A stretch of DNA of 10,963 nucleotides from Leptolyngbyaceae cyanobacterium M65_K2018_010. Its GTDB lineage: Bacteria; Cyanobacteriota; Cyanobacteriia; Phormidesmidales; Phormidesmidaceae. The DNA is taken from NCBI GenBank assembly GCA_015295885.1, contig DVEE01000278.1:1-10963 (forward strand), in the 5' to 3' direction. The translations under genes and the position numbers were made by a program. A model generated the notes under the pieces. The model worked only from the letters and a program-made list of their open reading frames with translations. It was not told where the DNA came from and searched no databases. Numbering within the stretch: position 1 is the first letter of the stretch; the number at the start of each line of letters is the position of its first letter. Shown here piece after piece: positions 1 through 6,565 of this stretch.

Positions 1-334
1 TAACCTTGATGCCACCGAGCATTCCAATCTCTAGACCGGCATCCTTAGCTAGTTGGGCGCTTTCTTTAAATAAAACCTCCATCTCGCTGACCAACTGGTT
101 GTGGTCTCTAAACTCCTGCTCTAGAGAGCTGTTATCTAGGTAGATGGCCCCCAGGTTTTTGAAGTGGGCGGCCAGAAACAGGGTACGCTTATCCCGATCC
201 GACAGCCCTGCAATGGTGCCATAGACCAGGCACAGATCGGCCAGCAGAATTGCTTCTTCCAGGAGCCAGTGCTGCTTGCGCCTGAGTAGACTTCTCAGGG
301 TTTTAATGTAGCTGTGAAAGCTAGGGTAGCTCAT
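1..334 (-). CDS. Partial gene: degenerate HD/HD-GYP-like domain protein (N-terminal part)
   Basis: The reading frame is open for 111 codons from an ATG at 332-334 and runs off the left edge, so the C-terminus is missing. An AAGGA ribosome site lies 6 bases before the start. The protein is helical. Residues about 30-75 follow the pattern of an HD-GYP phosphohydrolase core: a helix with LADLCLVYG, then GLSDRDKRTLFLAA, then a stretch ending LGAIYLDN that aligns with the usual LLHDIGKIGIPD. The metal-binding His-Asp pair is replaced by Lys59-Asn60, and the Lys after the Gly is Ala63. If the alignment holds, this domain cannot be a normal metal-dependent phosphohydrolase and may be a signalling or protein-binding relic. 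It is transcribed divergently from the rhomboid gene across a long spacer. That the gene is real is fairly sure; the family call is a reading by eye. Another helical-bundle family is possible. Confidence 0.6.
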   Translation of the reverse strand, partial: MSYPSFHSYIKTLRSLLRRKQHWLLEEAILLADLCLVYGTIAGLSDRDKRTLFLAAHFKNLGAIYLDNSSLEQEFRDHNQLVSEMEVLFKESAQLAKDAGLEIGMLGGIKV

Positions 335-638
335 GGTACGTCCTTATCTGAAAATGCCCGGCTGGCCCCAGCCTTACCACCACCTGCGCTGACCCTGGGG
401 CTCAGAGAGCTGCCAGAGCCCGGGAGGGTTTTCAGACAGAGCAGGTCGCGGTTGACCCAGCCCCAGCCCGGCAGTGGTCCTAGCCATCTTCCAGGAGCTG
501 CCCCTGGGTGCTGGCCTGCCATCGCCATGGGCGGATGGATGACCGTACTCAGACTGAGGGTGTAGAAGGGGTAACAGGGCGGCAAATCAGTGGCAAAATC
601 CAGGGAACACGAAACCACTTGCCTTTTTACTTTATAAC

Positions 639-657
639 CCCCTGCCTGACTCAGGGG
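639..657. other. Small hairpin in the divergent spacer
   Basis: Perfect 6-bp stem CCCCTG (639-644) and CAGGGG (652-657) around a 7-base loop. On the minus strand it is followed by TTATAAAG rather than a clean T-run, and on the plus strand by AAAGCCC, so it is not a standard intrinsic terminator. Function unknown; a chance hairpin in GC-rich DNA is possible. Confidence 0.3.
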
Positions 658-833
658 AAAGCCCTAGAACTTTGGCCATAAAATTTACAGGAAAATTATC
701 GAGCTGGGCAGTTCTGGCCCTGTGCCCTACCACTAAGGCGCCCTACCCTTGAGAAGGCCGACTCCGTCGATCCACTACCTGTGGGGCTGGGCGGGTCGTG
801 GGGCGAGTCCGGCCAGCCCTTCCAGCGGGCCTC

Positions 834-842
834 TGCAATAAT
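834..842 (+). promoter_or_regulatory. Possible extended -10 promoter element of the rhomboid gene
   Basis: TG at 834-835, one base, then AATAAT at 837-842, which matches five of six positions of TATAAT. It would start transcription near 849 and leave a leader of about 20 bases before the GTG at 870. No good -35 box is visible upstream, which an extended -10 promoter can tolerate. Placement is by eye only. Confidence 0.3.
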
Positions 843-869
843 GGAAACTAAGTTGCTCAGGCCAGGACT

Positions 870-1571
870 GTGGTTCCCCTCCGCGATGAAAACCCGATTA
901 CCATTACGCCGGTGGTCACCTATGGGTTGATTGGCTTAAATTTGGTCGTATTTTTGTATCAACTCACCCTCTCTCGCGGCGGCTTGGATCAGTTTTTGGA
1001 TACCTGGGCCTTGGTGCCAGCTCAACTCAGCGACAGTTTCCAAGGGTTTTTAGAAGAACCGCTCTATGAATGGGTCACGTTACTTTCGTCGATGTTTCTC
1101 CATGGCGGTTTTTTTCACCTGGGGGGAAACCTGCTCTACCTGTGGGTGTTTGGCAACAACATTGAAGATCAGTTGGGGCATGTTAAGTTTCTGATTTTTT
1201 ACTTGGGTTGTGGAGCATTAGCGGGACTGACCCAGTGGCTGTTTGACCCCTATTCCACGGTGCCTACCATTGGTGCCAGCGGGGCGATCGCCGGTGTCAT
1301 GGGAGCCTACATTTTGCGGTTTCCTAGGGCCTATATCATTACCCTAATTCCGCTGATTTTCTTTTTTACTACCATTCGGATTCCGGCCATTTTCTTTTTG
1401 GGCTTTTGGTTTGTCCAACAGGCTCTCTATAGCTTGGCTAGCCTGAGTGATCGGGTCAACCTGGGGGCGGGCGGCATTGCCTACTGGGCCCACTCCGGGG
1501 GCTTTGTGTTTGGATTAATCCTGGGTCCCCTGTTGGGGCTGATGGGGGATAAGCGCCCTCGGCGGCGCTAG
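870..1571 (+). CDS. Rhomboid family intramembrane serine protease
   Basis: A 233-residue multi-span membrane protein that would cleave transmembrane substrates inside the lipid bilayer; the natural substrate is unknown. The rhomboid signature is complete: HGGFFHLGGN at residues 78-87 (with the oxyanion-hole Asn87), GASGAIAG with the catalytic Ser137, and the catalytic His208 in AHSGGF near the C-terminus. At least six hydrophobic segments are visible, starting at residue 15, and a basic tail (KRPRRR) ends the protein on the presumed cytoplasmic side. The start is GTG at 870, with AGGA a few bases upstream; the first residues (VPLRDENP) are typical of cyanobacterial rhomboids, which supports this start. 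The stop overlaps the stop of the convergent acetyltransferase gene by four bases. The call is firm at family level; no gene symbol is justified. Confidence 0.93.
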   Translation: MVPLRDENPITITPVVTYGLIGLNLVVFLYQLTLSRGGLDQFLDTWALVPAQLSDSFQGFLEEPLYEWVTLLSSMFLHGGFFHLGGNLLYLWVFGNNIEDQLGHVKFLIFYLGCGALAGLTQWLFDPYSTVPTIGASGAIAGVMGAYILRFPRAYIITLIPLIFFFTTIRIPAIFFLGFWFVQQALYSLASLSDRVNLGAGGIAYWAHSGGFVFGLILGPLLGLMGDKRPRRR

Positions 1572-2104
1572 GAATCCAGAGGGGGACAATGGTAAGGGGA
1601 TGGGGCTTGATCTTGGCCCTGCGGCGCCCCATCGCCTAGGCTGCGCCGCATTAGAATGGCCTCGGGTTGGTACCCCATTTTGTGGTAGAGAGCCTGAGCG
1701 GCTTGGTTTTGGCTAAATACCTGCAAACTCATCTGCCTATGGCCAGCGGCCTCAGCCCATTGATGGGCCACCTGGAGGAGGGCGGTGGCCAGACCGCGGC
1801 GCCGATGGTCGGGGTCAACGTAGAGCAGCAACAGGTAGGGATGCAGCAGACCGGTACGTTGGTCGGTCGCTTGCCCCAGCCAAAGGGCGGCAATGGGGCT
1901 AGGGCCGCTTGGCGGTTGGGGGTATTCCACGAACCAGACCGGCGTTTCGCAGGAGAGGTAGCGATCCACCGTGGCCGCCAGGTGTTGGGGGGGCGGTGCT
2001 GCCCCTAGTTCCTGGTAGTTGTAGGCCATAAACTTGACTAGGGTGGCCCGATCTAGAGGGGACCCCTGGCGTAGATGGTAGCCATCAGCAGCAAAGCCGG
2101 TCAT
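1568..2104 (-). CDS. GNAT family N-acetyltransferase
   Basis: A soluble protein of 178 residues with the GNAT acetyl-CoA fold. Motif A is clear: a beta strand LLLLYVDP (91-98), then HRRRGLATALL (100-110), which contains the R-x-x-G-x-A pyrophosphate-binding loop, and its helix. Motif B follows as NQAAQALYHKMGY (133-145). It would transfer an acetyl group from acetyl-CoA to an amine; the substrate cannot be read from the sequence. The last 25 residues are Pro/Gln-rich and extend past the fold to the shared stop with the rhomboid gene. The ATG at 2102-2104 has no strong ribosome site, and a HIP1 palindrome (2109-2116) sits directly upstream. Start choice is therefore moderately sure; family call is firm. 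Confidence 0.9.
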   Translation of the reverse strand: MTGFAADGYHLRQGSPLDRATLVKFMAYNYQELGAAPPPQHLAATVDRYLSCETPVWFVEYPQPPSGPSPIAALWLGQATDQRTGLLHPYLLLLYVDPDHRRRGLATALLQVAHQWAEAAGHRQMSLQVFSQNQAAQALYHKMGYQPEAILMRRSLGDGAPQGQDQAPSPYHCPPLDS

Positions 2105-2143
2105 GGGGGCGATCGCAGAGTCTAAGCCGGTATTTTCTTAAAA

Positions 2144-2273
2144 CATGACAGCCACTATCCCTATCTGGCGGTGCCCCTGGCCCTAGGATGGGGCAACAAC
2201 GGCCACGACCCATGGGGCTTCAGCCTTCTGCCCGCCTCGGCTGAGGCTCTGGGGAATGAGCGACCGGGGCTGA
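2144..2273 (+). pseudogene. Possible remnant of a fatty-acid desaturase C-terminus
   Basis: The frame starting at 2144 reads HDSHYPYLAVPLALGWGNNG then HDPWG. This resembles the third-histidine-box region of cyanobacterial delta-9 type desaturases (DDSRNNxLVALLxFGEGWHNNHHAFQ), with two box histidines changed to Gly. In a second frame the next bases read FQPSARLG (family: FQxSARxGL), and in a third frame RLRLWGMSDRG followed by a stop (family: GLxWWEIDxxW). Three successive family motifs in the right order but in three frames, with stops, fit a decayed gene end with small indels and an insertion of a few codons. No start, no upstream histidine boxes and no ribosome site are present. The reading is by eye and could be coincidence. 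Confidence 0.33.
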
Positions 2274-2329
2274 TACCGGGGGAACACAAACTTTTCCCCC
2301 GGCTGGGGAGGTCGTTCGCCGGTAATCAC

Positions 2330-2560
2330 CTAACCTTCTAGCTGGTAGTGGGCCGGTCCGTGGATCAGTTCTGAAAGCTCAGGCCCGGGCAATTCTGCGG
2401 CAGTGGTCAGCTCGGGGGAAAGGGTCGCGAGGGGGTCTTCAATGGGAGCCGGGGCCACCATGTCGGCCGGTAAAAAGATGCGAGCACTGACGGCTAGCAT
2501 GGCCACGGAAAAAATCAGCACAATCAGCAAAGGAGCGATGTAGGACCGAAAAAAAGCCAT
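2330..2560 (-). CDS. Small single-span membrane protein, function unknown
   Basis: The frame encodes 76 residues. A strongly hydrophobic segment at about residues 8-30 follows a short MAFFRSY start, and then comes a Pro/Ala/Glu-rich acidic tail of about 45 residues that would lie outside the membrane. I do not recognise a named family. The ATG at 2558-2560 has no clear ribosome site. The gene lies 66 bases downstream of the symporter gene on the same strand, so it may be co-transcribed and could be a small companion of the transporter, as small membrane partners are known for some other solute:sodium symporters. That role is inference from position only. Hydrophobicity pattern and strand agreement make a real gene likely. 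Confidence 0.6.
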   Translation of the reverse strand: MAFFRSYIAPLLIVLIFSVAMLAVSARIFLPADMVAPAPIEDPLATLSPELTTAAELPGPELSELIHGPAHYQLEG

Positions 2561-2626
2561 AGGGCACAGCCAAGTTGTGAATTTTTATGAAGGGAAGTCA
2601 CTGCCATTCTCATCTTACACGGGAAC

Positions 2627-4426
2627 CTAGCCTTCTGAGGAGTCCTCTAACCCAGGTTGGGGCTGGGGATTGGCGGTTTTACCCAGCTGCCGTAGCCAGG
2701 CCCAGCCTAGGCCGGCGATGACTAGCCAGAACCATCCGGTCAGCGGTTGATACAGTAAAAAACCGCCCACCCCAAGCATGGCGCCTAACAGCAGCAACAG
2801 GGCCGCCATGGCTTTCACCAGATCGCGCTGCAGGGACTGGGCCGGGGCCACTCCGGTGCGTTGCCGTTGCCGGGCCCAGCCAGGACCACCGGGTCGTACC
2901 TGGCGGTAAAACCTATCCAAGGTGGCTTCCTGTTCGGGGGGCGTGAGGACCATCGTGATCACCCAAATCACTGTGGTCATGGCCGTGGTGGTAAGCAGGC
3001 GCAGGCCAAAGTCCTCGATTCTAAGCAGCGGTACCACACTGGTCATCCAACCAATGAGAAAGCCAGCCACCATAGAGGCCAGTTCGGCAGCGGCATTGAT
3101 GCGCCACCAGAACCATCGCAAAATTAGGACTAACCCCGGTCCCGTACCGATCGCAATCACCAGTCGAAACACCGTCGTCACATCCTGGGAATAAAAAGCC
3201 GCGATCGCCCCTAGGGCCGTCACCAGAACGGAAGCGATACGTCCGGCCAGGACGAGTTCAGCTTGGGAGGCCCTAGGCCGCCAAAATCGCCCGTAGAGAT
3301 CATTGGTGAGGTAGGACGCTCCCCAGTTAATCAGCGTGGATACGGTACTCATAAAGGCCGCCAACAGGGAAGCCACCACTAGCCCTAACAGGACTGGGGG
3401 CAAAAAGTCCAGCATCAGCATGGGATAGCCCAGTTCCCGATCCTCTAGATTGGGATACAGCACGACTGCGGCCAAAGCCACAATCACCCAGGGCCAGGTG
3501 CGAATCCCGTAGTGCAGGATGTTGAAAAACCAGGCCGCTTTTTCCGCTTCGGCCTCGTCCTTGGCAGCCGCTAAGCGCTGAATGAACTCCCCACCTCCAT
3601 CGCTGCGGCGGAAGGCCCACCACTGTAAGAAGATGTAGGCCAGAAAGGTATTGGCGGTAATGCCAGCGGTTTCGCTCCAGCGGTACCAGCCGGTTTCTGA
3701 GGATCGTTCTAGGGGCACAAAGGCGAGTAAATCGGTGCCGCCGGTGGCCCGCACCTGTTCGATCAAACTGCCCATGCCGCCTAGATTGATGACCGCTGCC
3801 ACCGCCACAACGATCGCCCCAAACAGCGCTAGGAAAAACTGAAAGAAATCCGTGGCCACGACGCCCCACAGCCCGGAAAACCCGGCATAGATCAAGACCA
3901 GCAGACTTACCCCCACGACGCTGAGCAGTTTTAGATTTTCCCCCGCTTCGATGCCGAAGGATTGCCAAATACCAAGGGCATCGATCACTTTTACCGTGGC
4001 CAACATGGCGTAGCCAATACCAATGCAGTTGATCGGTACGGCAAACAAAAAAGCCTTGATACCGCGCAACCAAGCCGCCGCTGCGCCGCCATAGCGAAGT
4101 TCAGTGAGCTCGGCATCGGTGACAATTTCCGATCGCCGCCATAGCCGGGCAAACACATAAATCATCACCACATGGGCAATGCCGAAGCTCCACCATTCCC
4201 AGTTGCCAGCAATGCCTCGGTTGGCTACCACCCCGGCAATATAGAGGGGGGTATCAATGGAGAAGGTGGTAGCCGCCATGCTGGTGCCCGCCAACCACCA
4301 GGGTAGCGATCGCCCCGACACAAAAAAATCGACCAGGCTGCCCGACCCTTGGCGAGACAGATAGAGGCCCAGGGCCAGGGTCAACACCAGGTAGGCCACC
4401 ACAATGACCCAGTCAATCCAAATCAC
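2627..4426 (-). CDS. Sodium:solute symporter family protein (SLC5/SSS type)
   Basis: An inner-membrane secondary transporter, about 599 residues, expected to couple Na+ entry to uptake of an unidentified solute. Visible family marks (numbered from the GTG start): GRSLPWWLAGTSMAATTFS in the first re-entrant/TM1 region, TELRYG at 108-113, a GLWGVVATDFFQ segment near 185-196, and AAFMSTVSTLINWGASYLTN followed by DLY at 356-378, the Na+-site helix of this family with its conserved Ser/Thr. The C-terminus carries two extra hydrophobic segments (about 538-580). The TELRY and PINCIGIGYAMLA stretches place it with the uncharacterised SLC5 branch rather than with PutP or PanF. GTG at 4424-4426 is preferred because GAAGG lies 8 bases upstream; a TTG at 4441 would add five residues. 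It directly follows the coiled-coil gene and probably shares its transcript. Confidence 0.88.
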   Translation of the reverse strand: MIWIDWVIVVAYLVLTLALGLYLSRQGSGSLVDFFVSGRSLPWWLAGTSMAATTFSIDTPLYIAGVVANRGIAGNWEWWSFGIAHVVMIYVFARLWRRSEIVTDAELTELRYGGAAAAWLRGIKAFLFAVPINCIGIGYAMLATVKVIDALGIWQSFGIEAGENLKLLSVVGVSLLVLIYAGFSGLWGVVATDFFQFFLALFGAIVVAVAAVINLGGMGSLIEQVRATGGTDLLAFVPLERSSETGWYRWSETAGITANTFLAYIFLQWWAFRRSDGGGEFIQRLAAAKDEAEAEKAAWFFNILHYGIRTWPWVIVALAAVVLYPNLEDRELGYPMLMLDFLPPVLLGLVVASLLAAFMSTVSTLINWGASYLTNDLYGRFWRPRASQAELVLAGRIASVLVTALGAIAAFYSQDVTTVFRLVIAIGTGPGLVLILRWFWWRINAAAELASMVAGFLIGWMTSVVPLLRIEDFGLRLLTTTAMTTVIWVITMVLTPPEQEATLDRFYRQVRPGGPGWARQRQRTGVAPAQSLQRDLVKAMAALLLLLGAMLGVGGFLLYQPLTGWFWLVIAGLGWAWLRQLGKTANPQPQPGLEDSSEG

Positions 4427-4450
4427 GGCAAATACCTTCAACCACCGCTG

Positions 4451-4792
4451 TTATCTTGCCATGGGTCTGGCCTCTAACCGGGTCACCCGGGCCTCGAGTT
4501 GCCGCACCTGTTGCTTTAGCTCAATTACCAGGGTAGCTAAATTGTCAAATTGTTCCGCTACAGAAGGCTCATCGAGGACCGGTGGTGGGGCGGCTGGCGG
4601 TGGGGCAGAGGGGGGATTGGGAAAGGCCAGTTGATACTCAATCCGGCTGACCTGGGAACGCAGGCGACCGAGGTCAGACTCTAAGCGGTTGATCCGCGAC
4701 TCAAGACGGGCGTCGCTCTGGGCCATGGCCGTGGCACCTATCCCCCACCCCAAAACCCCAATCAGCAAAATCATCACAATCCGTCTGGCCAT
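4451..4792 (-). CDS. Secreted coiled-coil protein upstream of the symporter gene
   Basis: The 113-residue product starts with a signal peptide (MARRIVMILLIG, hydrophobic core, predicted cut after AMA at about residue 24). Two heptad-rich coiled coils follow, about 26-56 (repeated RLESxxxRLxS pattern) and 78-109 (FDNLATLVIELKQQVRQLEA), split by a Pro/Ala linker at 57-72. It should be exported to the periplasm and oligomerise there. No enzyme motif is seen and I recognise no named family. Its stop lies 24 bases before the preferred GTG of the symporter gene, so co-transcription and a shared role are likely but unproven. Start is ATG at 4790-4792 with GGGGA about 11 bases upstream; a second ATG at residue 7 is possible. 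Confidence 0.7.
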   Translation of the reverse strand: MARRIVMILLIGVLGWGIGATAMAQSDARLESRINRLESDLGRLRSQVSRIEYQLAFPNPPSAPPPAAPPPVLDEPSVAEQFDNLATLVIELKQQVRQLEARVTRLEARPMAR

Positions 4793-4952
4793 GATCGGTT
4801 AGTCCCCAATTCTTGGGCATGGTGATTAGGTGCATCCTGCAATTCTAGAAAAAACTCCTGGGGCCGATCTTTCAACCCTGGGAACCTGGCCTATCATTAG
4901 CCCATAGTCAAGGGATCGGCCAGGCACTGTTGGTGGAGAGGACTAGAGACCT
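4793..4952. promoter_or_regulatory. Divergent promoter region with 8-bp inverted repeat
   Basis: This spacer separates the minus-strand symporter cassette from the plus-strand TPR gene and must hold promoters for both. GGCCGATC at 4862-4869 is mirrored by GATCGGCC at 4914-4921, an exact inverted repeat with 44 bases between the arms. A TATCAT hexamer (4892-4897), five of six to the -10 consensus, lies between the arms on the plus strand, and on the minus strand a TTGACT sits just inside one arm. A regulator bound to both arms could control both directions; this is inference. Confidence 0.35.
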
Positions 4953-6470
4953 ATGAAAGCCTATTATTTACCCTCGCTGTTGGGATTATGGTTGGCCGTC
5001 GTCGGCTGGCCAGGGGCAGCCCAGGCCCAAACCGCTGAACCCTTGCCAATACCGGCTGGGGATCCTGCCTTTGAAGTAGAGGTGGATACCGATGCATTGG
5101 ATTTAGAGGATGATGCTGTGACGGTGGAAGGGGAAACGGAAACCGTCGAGACAGAGACCTCGCCTTCTTCCTCAACCTCAACTCTATCTGCCACTGAGGC
5201 TTTCAACCTGGGGGTGCAAAGCTTTAACCAGCAGAACTACGTGGCGGCCCTGGAAGCCTTTAACATCGCCATTGATCTGCAGCCCGATCGGGCCAGTGCC
5301 TATCAGTACCGGGGGTTAATTTATGCCCAGCAGCAAGACTACGACCAGGCCCTGGCCGAGCTTAACCAGGCCATCGCCCTGGATCCTGGCAATCCCAATT
5401 TTTACTTAGTGCGCGGCAGCATCTTCTACCAGCAGGGCAGCTTGGACCAAGCTCAGGCCGACTTTAACACGGTCTTGGCGAGTCATCCCGAATCGGCGAA
5501 CGCCTACCTCTATCGGGGTTTGATTGATACCCAGCAGGGTCGCCATGAGCTGGCTTTGGAAGACTTCTCCGTAGCCATCGAGCTGGATCCCACTAACCCC
5601 ACTGCCTACGTTCTCAGGGGCTTTGCCTGGGAACGGGTGAAAAGCTATGCCAATGCAGTGACCGACTTTACCCAGGCGATTCAGCTAGATGGTGATTTAG
5701 CCAGGGCCTATATGGGACGTGGTGTTGCCTATTACCACATGGAGCTTTACGACTCTGCCCTCAGCGATCTCAACCAGGCGGTGCGGCAAAACCCAGAGTT
5801 AGCCAGGGCTTACCTGAACCGTAGTTATGTGTACTATCGGCTGGGTCGACCGACCCGGGCCCTGCAGGATTTGGATCAAGCCCTAGCCCTTGATCCCTAC
5901 CTGGCGGAAGCCTACATGAGTCGGGGGATTATACGGGCCGATCAGGGCGATCTGCGGGGGGCTGAGCAGGACTTTGCCCAGGCTTTGCAGATTAACCCAG
6001 ATTCTGCCGTGGCCTACAAGCAAAAGGCTGATGTGCTGATGCGCATCGGGAATACCGCTGGGGCGATCGCCGACTACAGCGAAGCTATTTTGATCGACCC
6101 AGACTACGCCGCCGCCTATAAGGCCAGGGGAGATGCCTACATGGCAGCCGGCAATCCCTTTGCGGCGGTTAACGACTACTCCCAGGCCCTGGCGCTCCAA
6201 CCCGACTTCACGGAGGTCTACGCCGCCCGCGGGGCCGCCTACTTAAAACTGGGCCAGGGTGAAAATGCCTATAAAGACCTCTCCCAAGCCGTGGCCGTGG
6301 CCCCTGACCAGGTCGACCCCGAGGTTTATTACAACCTGGGTATGCTGTTAGCCCGCTTGGGTGATGATGTGGGCGCCTGGCGGAACTTCGAGGAAGCGGC
6401 AAGACTCTACTTGCAGCAGGGGAATGCGGCGGGTTATCGGCGGACCTTGCAGGAGATGGGTAAGCTTTAG
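4953..6470 (+). CDS. Secreted tetratricopeptide (TPR) repeat protein, 12 repeats
   Basis: The 505-residue protein has a signal peptide (residues 1-25, cut expected after AQA). A linker very rich in Asp, Glu and Thr, then Ser/Thr, covers about 27-80. From about residue 82 to the end run twelve consecutive 34-residue TPR units, nearly all with the consensus A-x-A-Y-x-x-R-G, D/A-L/A and A-I/A-x-L-D-P. The last unit ends in a short capping helix. Such solenoids bind partner proteins; here it would act in the periplasm or at the outer membrane. No catalytic domain is present, and the partner is unknown. GAGGA at 4938-4942 lies 10 bases before the ATG. It is divergent from the symporter cassette and 95 bases before the DUF3122 gene on the same strand. 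The fold is certain, the function is not. Confidence 0.93.
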   Translation: MKAYYLPSLLGLWLAVVGWPGAAQAQTAEPLPIPAGDPAFEVEVDTDALDLEDDAVTVEGETETVETETSPSSSTSTLSATEAFNLGVQSFNQQNYVAALEAFNIAIDLQPDRASAYQYRGLIYAQQQDYDQALAELNQAIALDPGNPNFYLVRGSIFYQQGSLDQAQADFNTVLASHPESANAYLYRGLIDTQQGRHELALEDFSVAIELDPTNPTAYVLRGFAWERVKSYANAVTDFTQAIQLDGDLARAYMGRGVAYYHMELYDSALSDLNQAVRQNPELARAYLNRSYVYYRLGRPTRALQDLDQALALDPYLAEAYMSRGIIRADQGDLRGAEQDFAQALQINPDSAVAYKQKADVLMRIGNTAGAIADYSEAILIDPDYAAAYKARGDAYMAAGNPFAAVNDYSQALALQPDFTEVYAARGAAYLKLGQGENAYKDLSQAVAVAPDQVDPEVYYNLGMLLARLGDDVGAWRNFEEAARLYLQQGNAAGYRRTLQEMGKL

Positions 6471-6481
6471 GGCTGGGGCTA

Positions 6482-6512
6482 GCTGGGCGATACCGCCCGC
6501 CTTGCTGGGCGA
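6482..6512 (+). repeat. Direct repeat and short hairpin after the TPR gene
   Basis: GCTGGGCGA occurs at 6482-6490 and again at 6504-6512. The first copy also forms the left arm of a GC-rich hairpin, GGGCG (6485-6489) and CGCCC (6494-6498) with a 4-base loop. A second small stem (CCGC/GCGG, near 6516-6528) is followed by TAGACTTTTCT. Together they might weaken or end transcription from the TPR gene, but the T-run is poor, so a terminator is not claimed. Confidence 0.3.
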
Positions 6513-6565
6513 GGATCCGCCAGGTGCGGTAGACTTTTCTCAAGCTCGACTTAACCCCCACTACG

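Larger units (their letters stand above)
335..869. other. 535-base intergenic region between divergent genes
   Basis: No convincing gene is seen. Two overlapping open frames (314-565 plus, 331-618 minus) give Pro/Gly/Ala/Leu-rich translations with no family character and no ribosome site. The stretch at 335-560 is GC-rich. Around 619-705 it becomes AT-richer and holds a small hairpin (639-657) and the A/T-rich block at 678-699, which could carry promoter elements for either flanking gene. At 834-842 there is an extended -10-like element close to the rhomboid start. The length is unusual for this otherwise compact window, so an unrecognised small RNA or gene remnant is possible. Confidence 0.6.

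Noticed and set aside
331..618. Minus-strand open frame of 95 codons, and the overlapping plus-strand frame 314-565
   Set aside because: Low-complexity Pro/Gly/Leu translation in GC-rich DNA, no ribosome site, no family character; the minus frame also overlaps the better-supported gene start at 334.
715..760. tRNA-like stretch on the minus strand (GGGCGCC followed by TTAGTGGTAGGGC)
   Set aside because: It recalls a tRNA acceptor stem and D-loop, but the 5' half of the D-stem, a T-loop (GGTTCGAATCC type) and a matching 3' acceptor strand are missing.
1667..2008. Plus-strand open frame opposite the GNAT gene
   Set aside because: Antisense shadow of a gene with clear acetyl-CoA-binding motifs; its own translation has no family signal.
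3327..4073. Open frame of 248 codons inside the symporter gene
   Set aside because: It is an alternate-frame shadow: the symporter frame over the same bases shows strong membrane segments and SLC5 motifs, while this one is Arg/Gly/His-rich without a fold.
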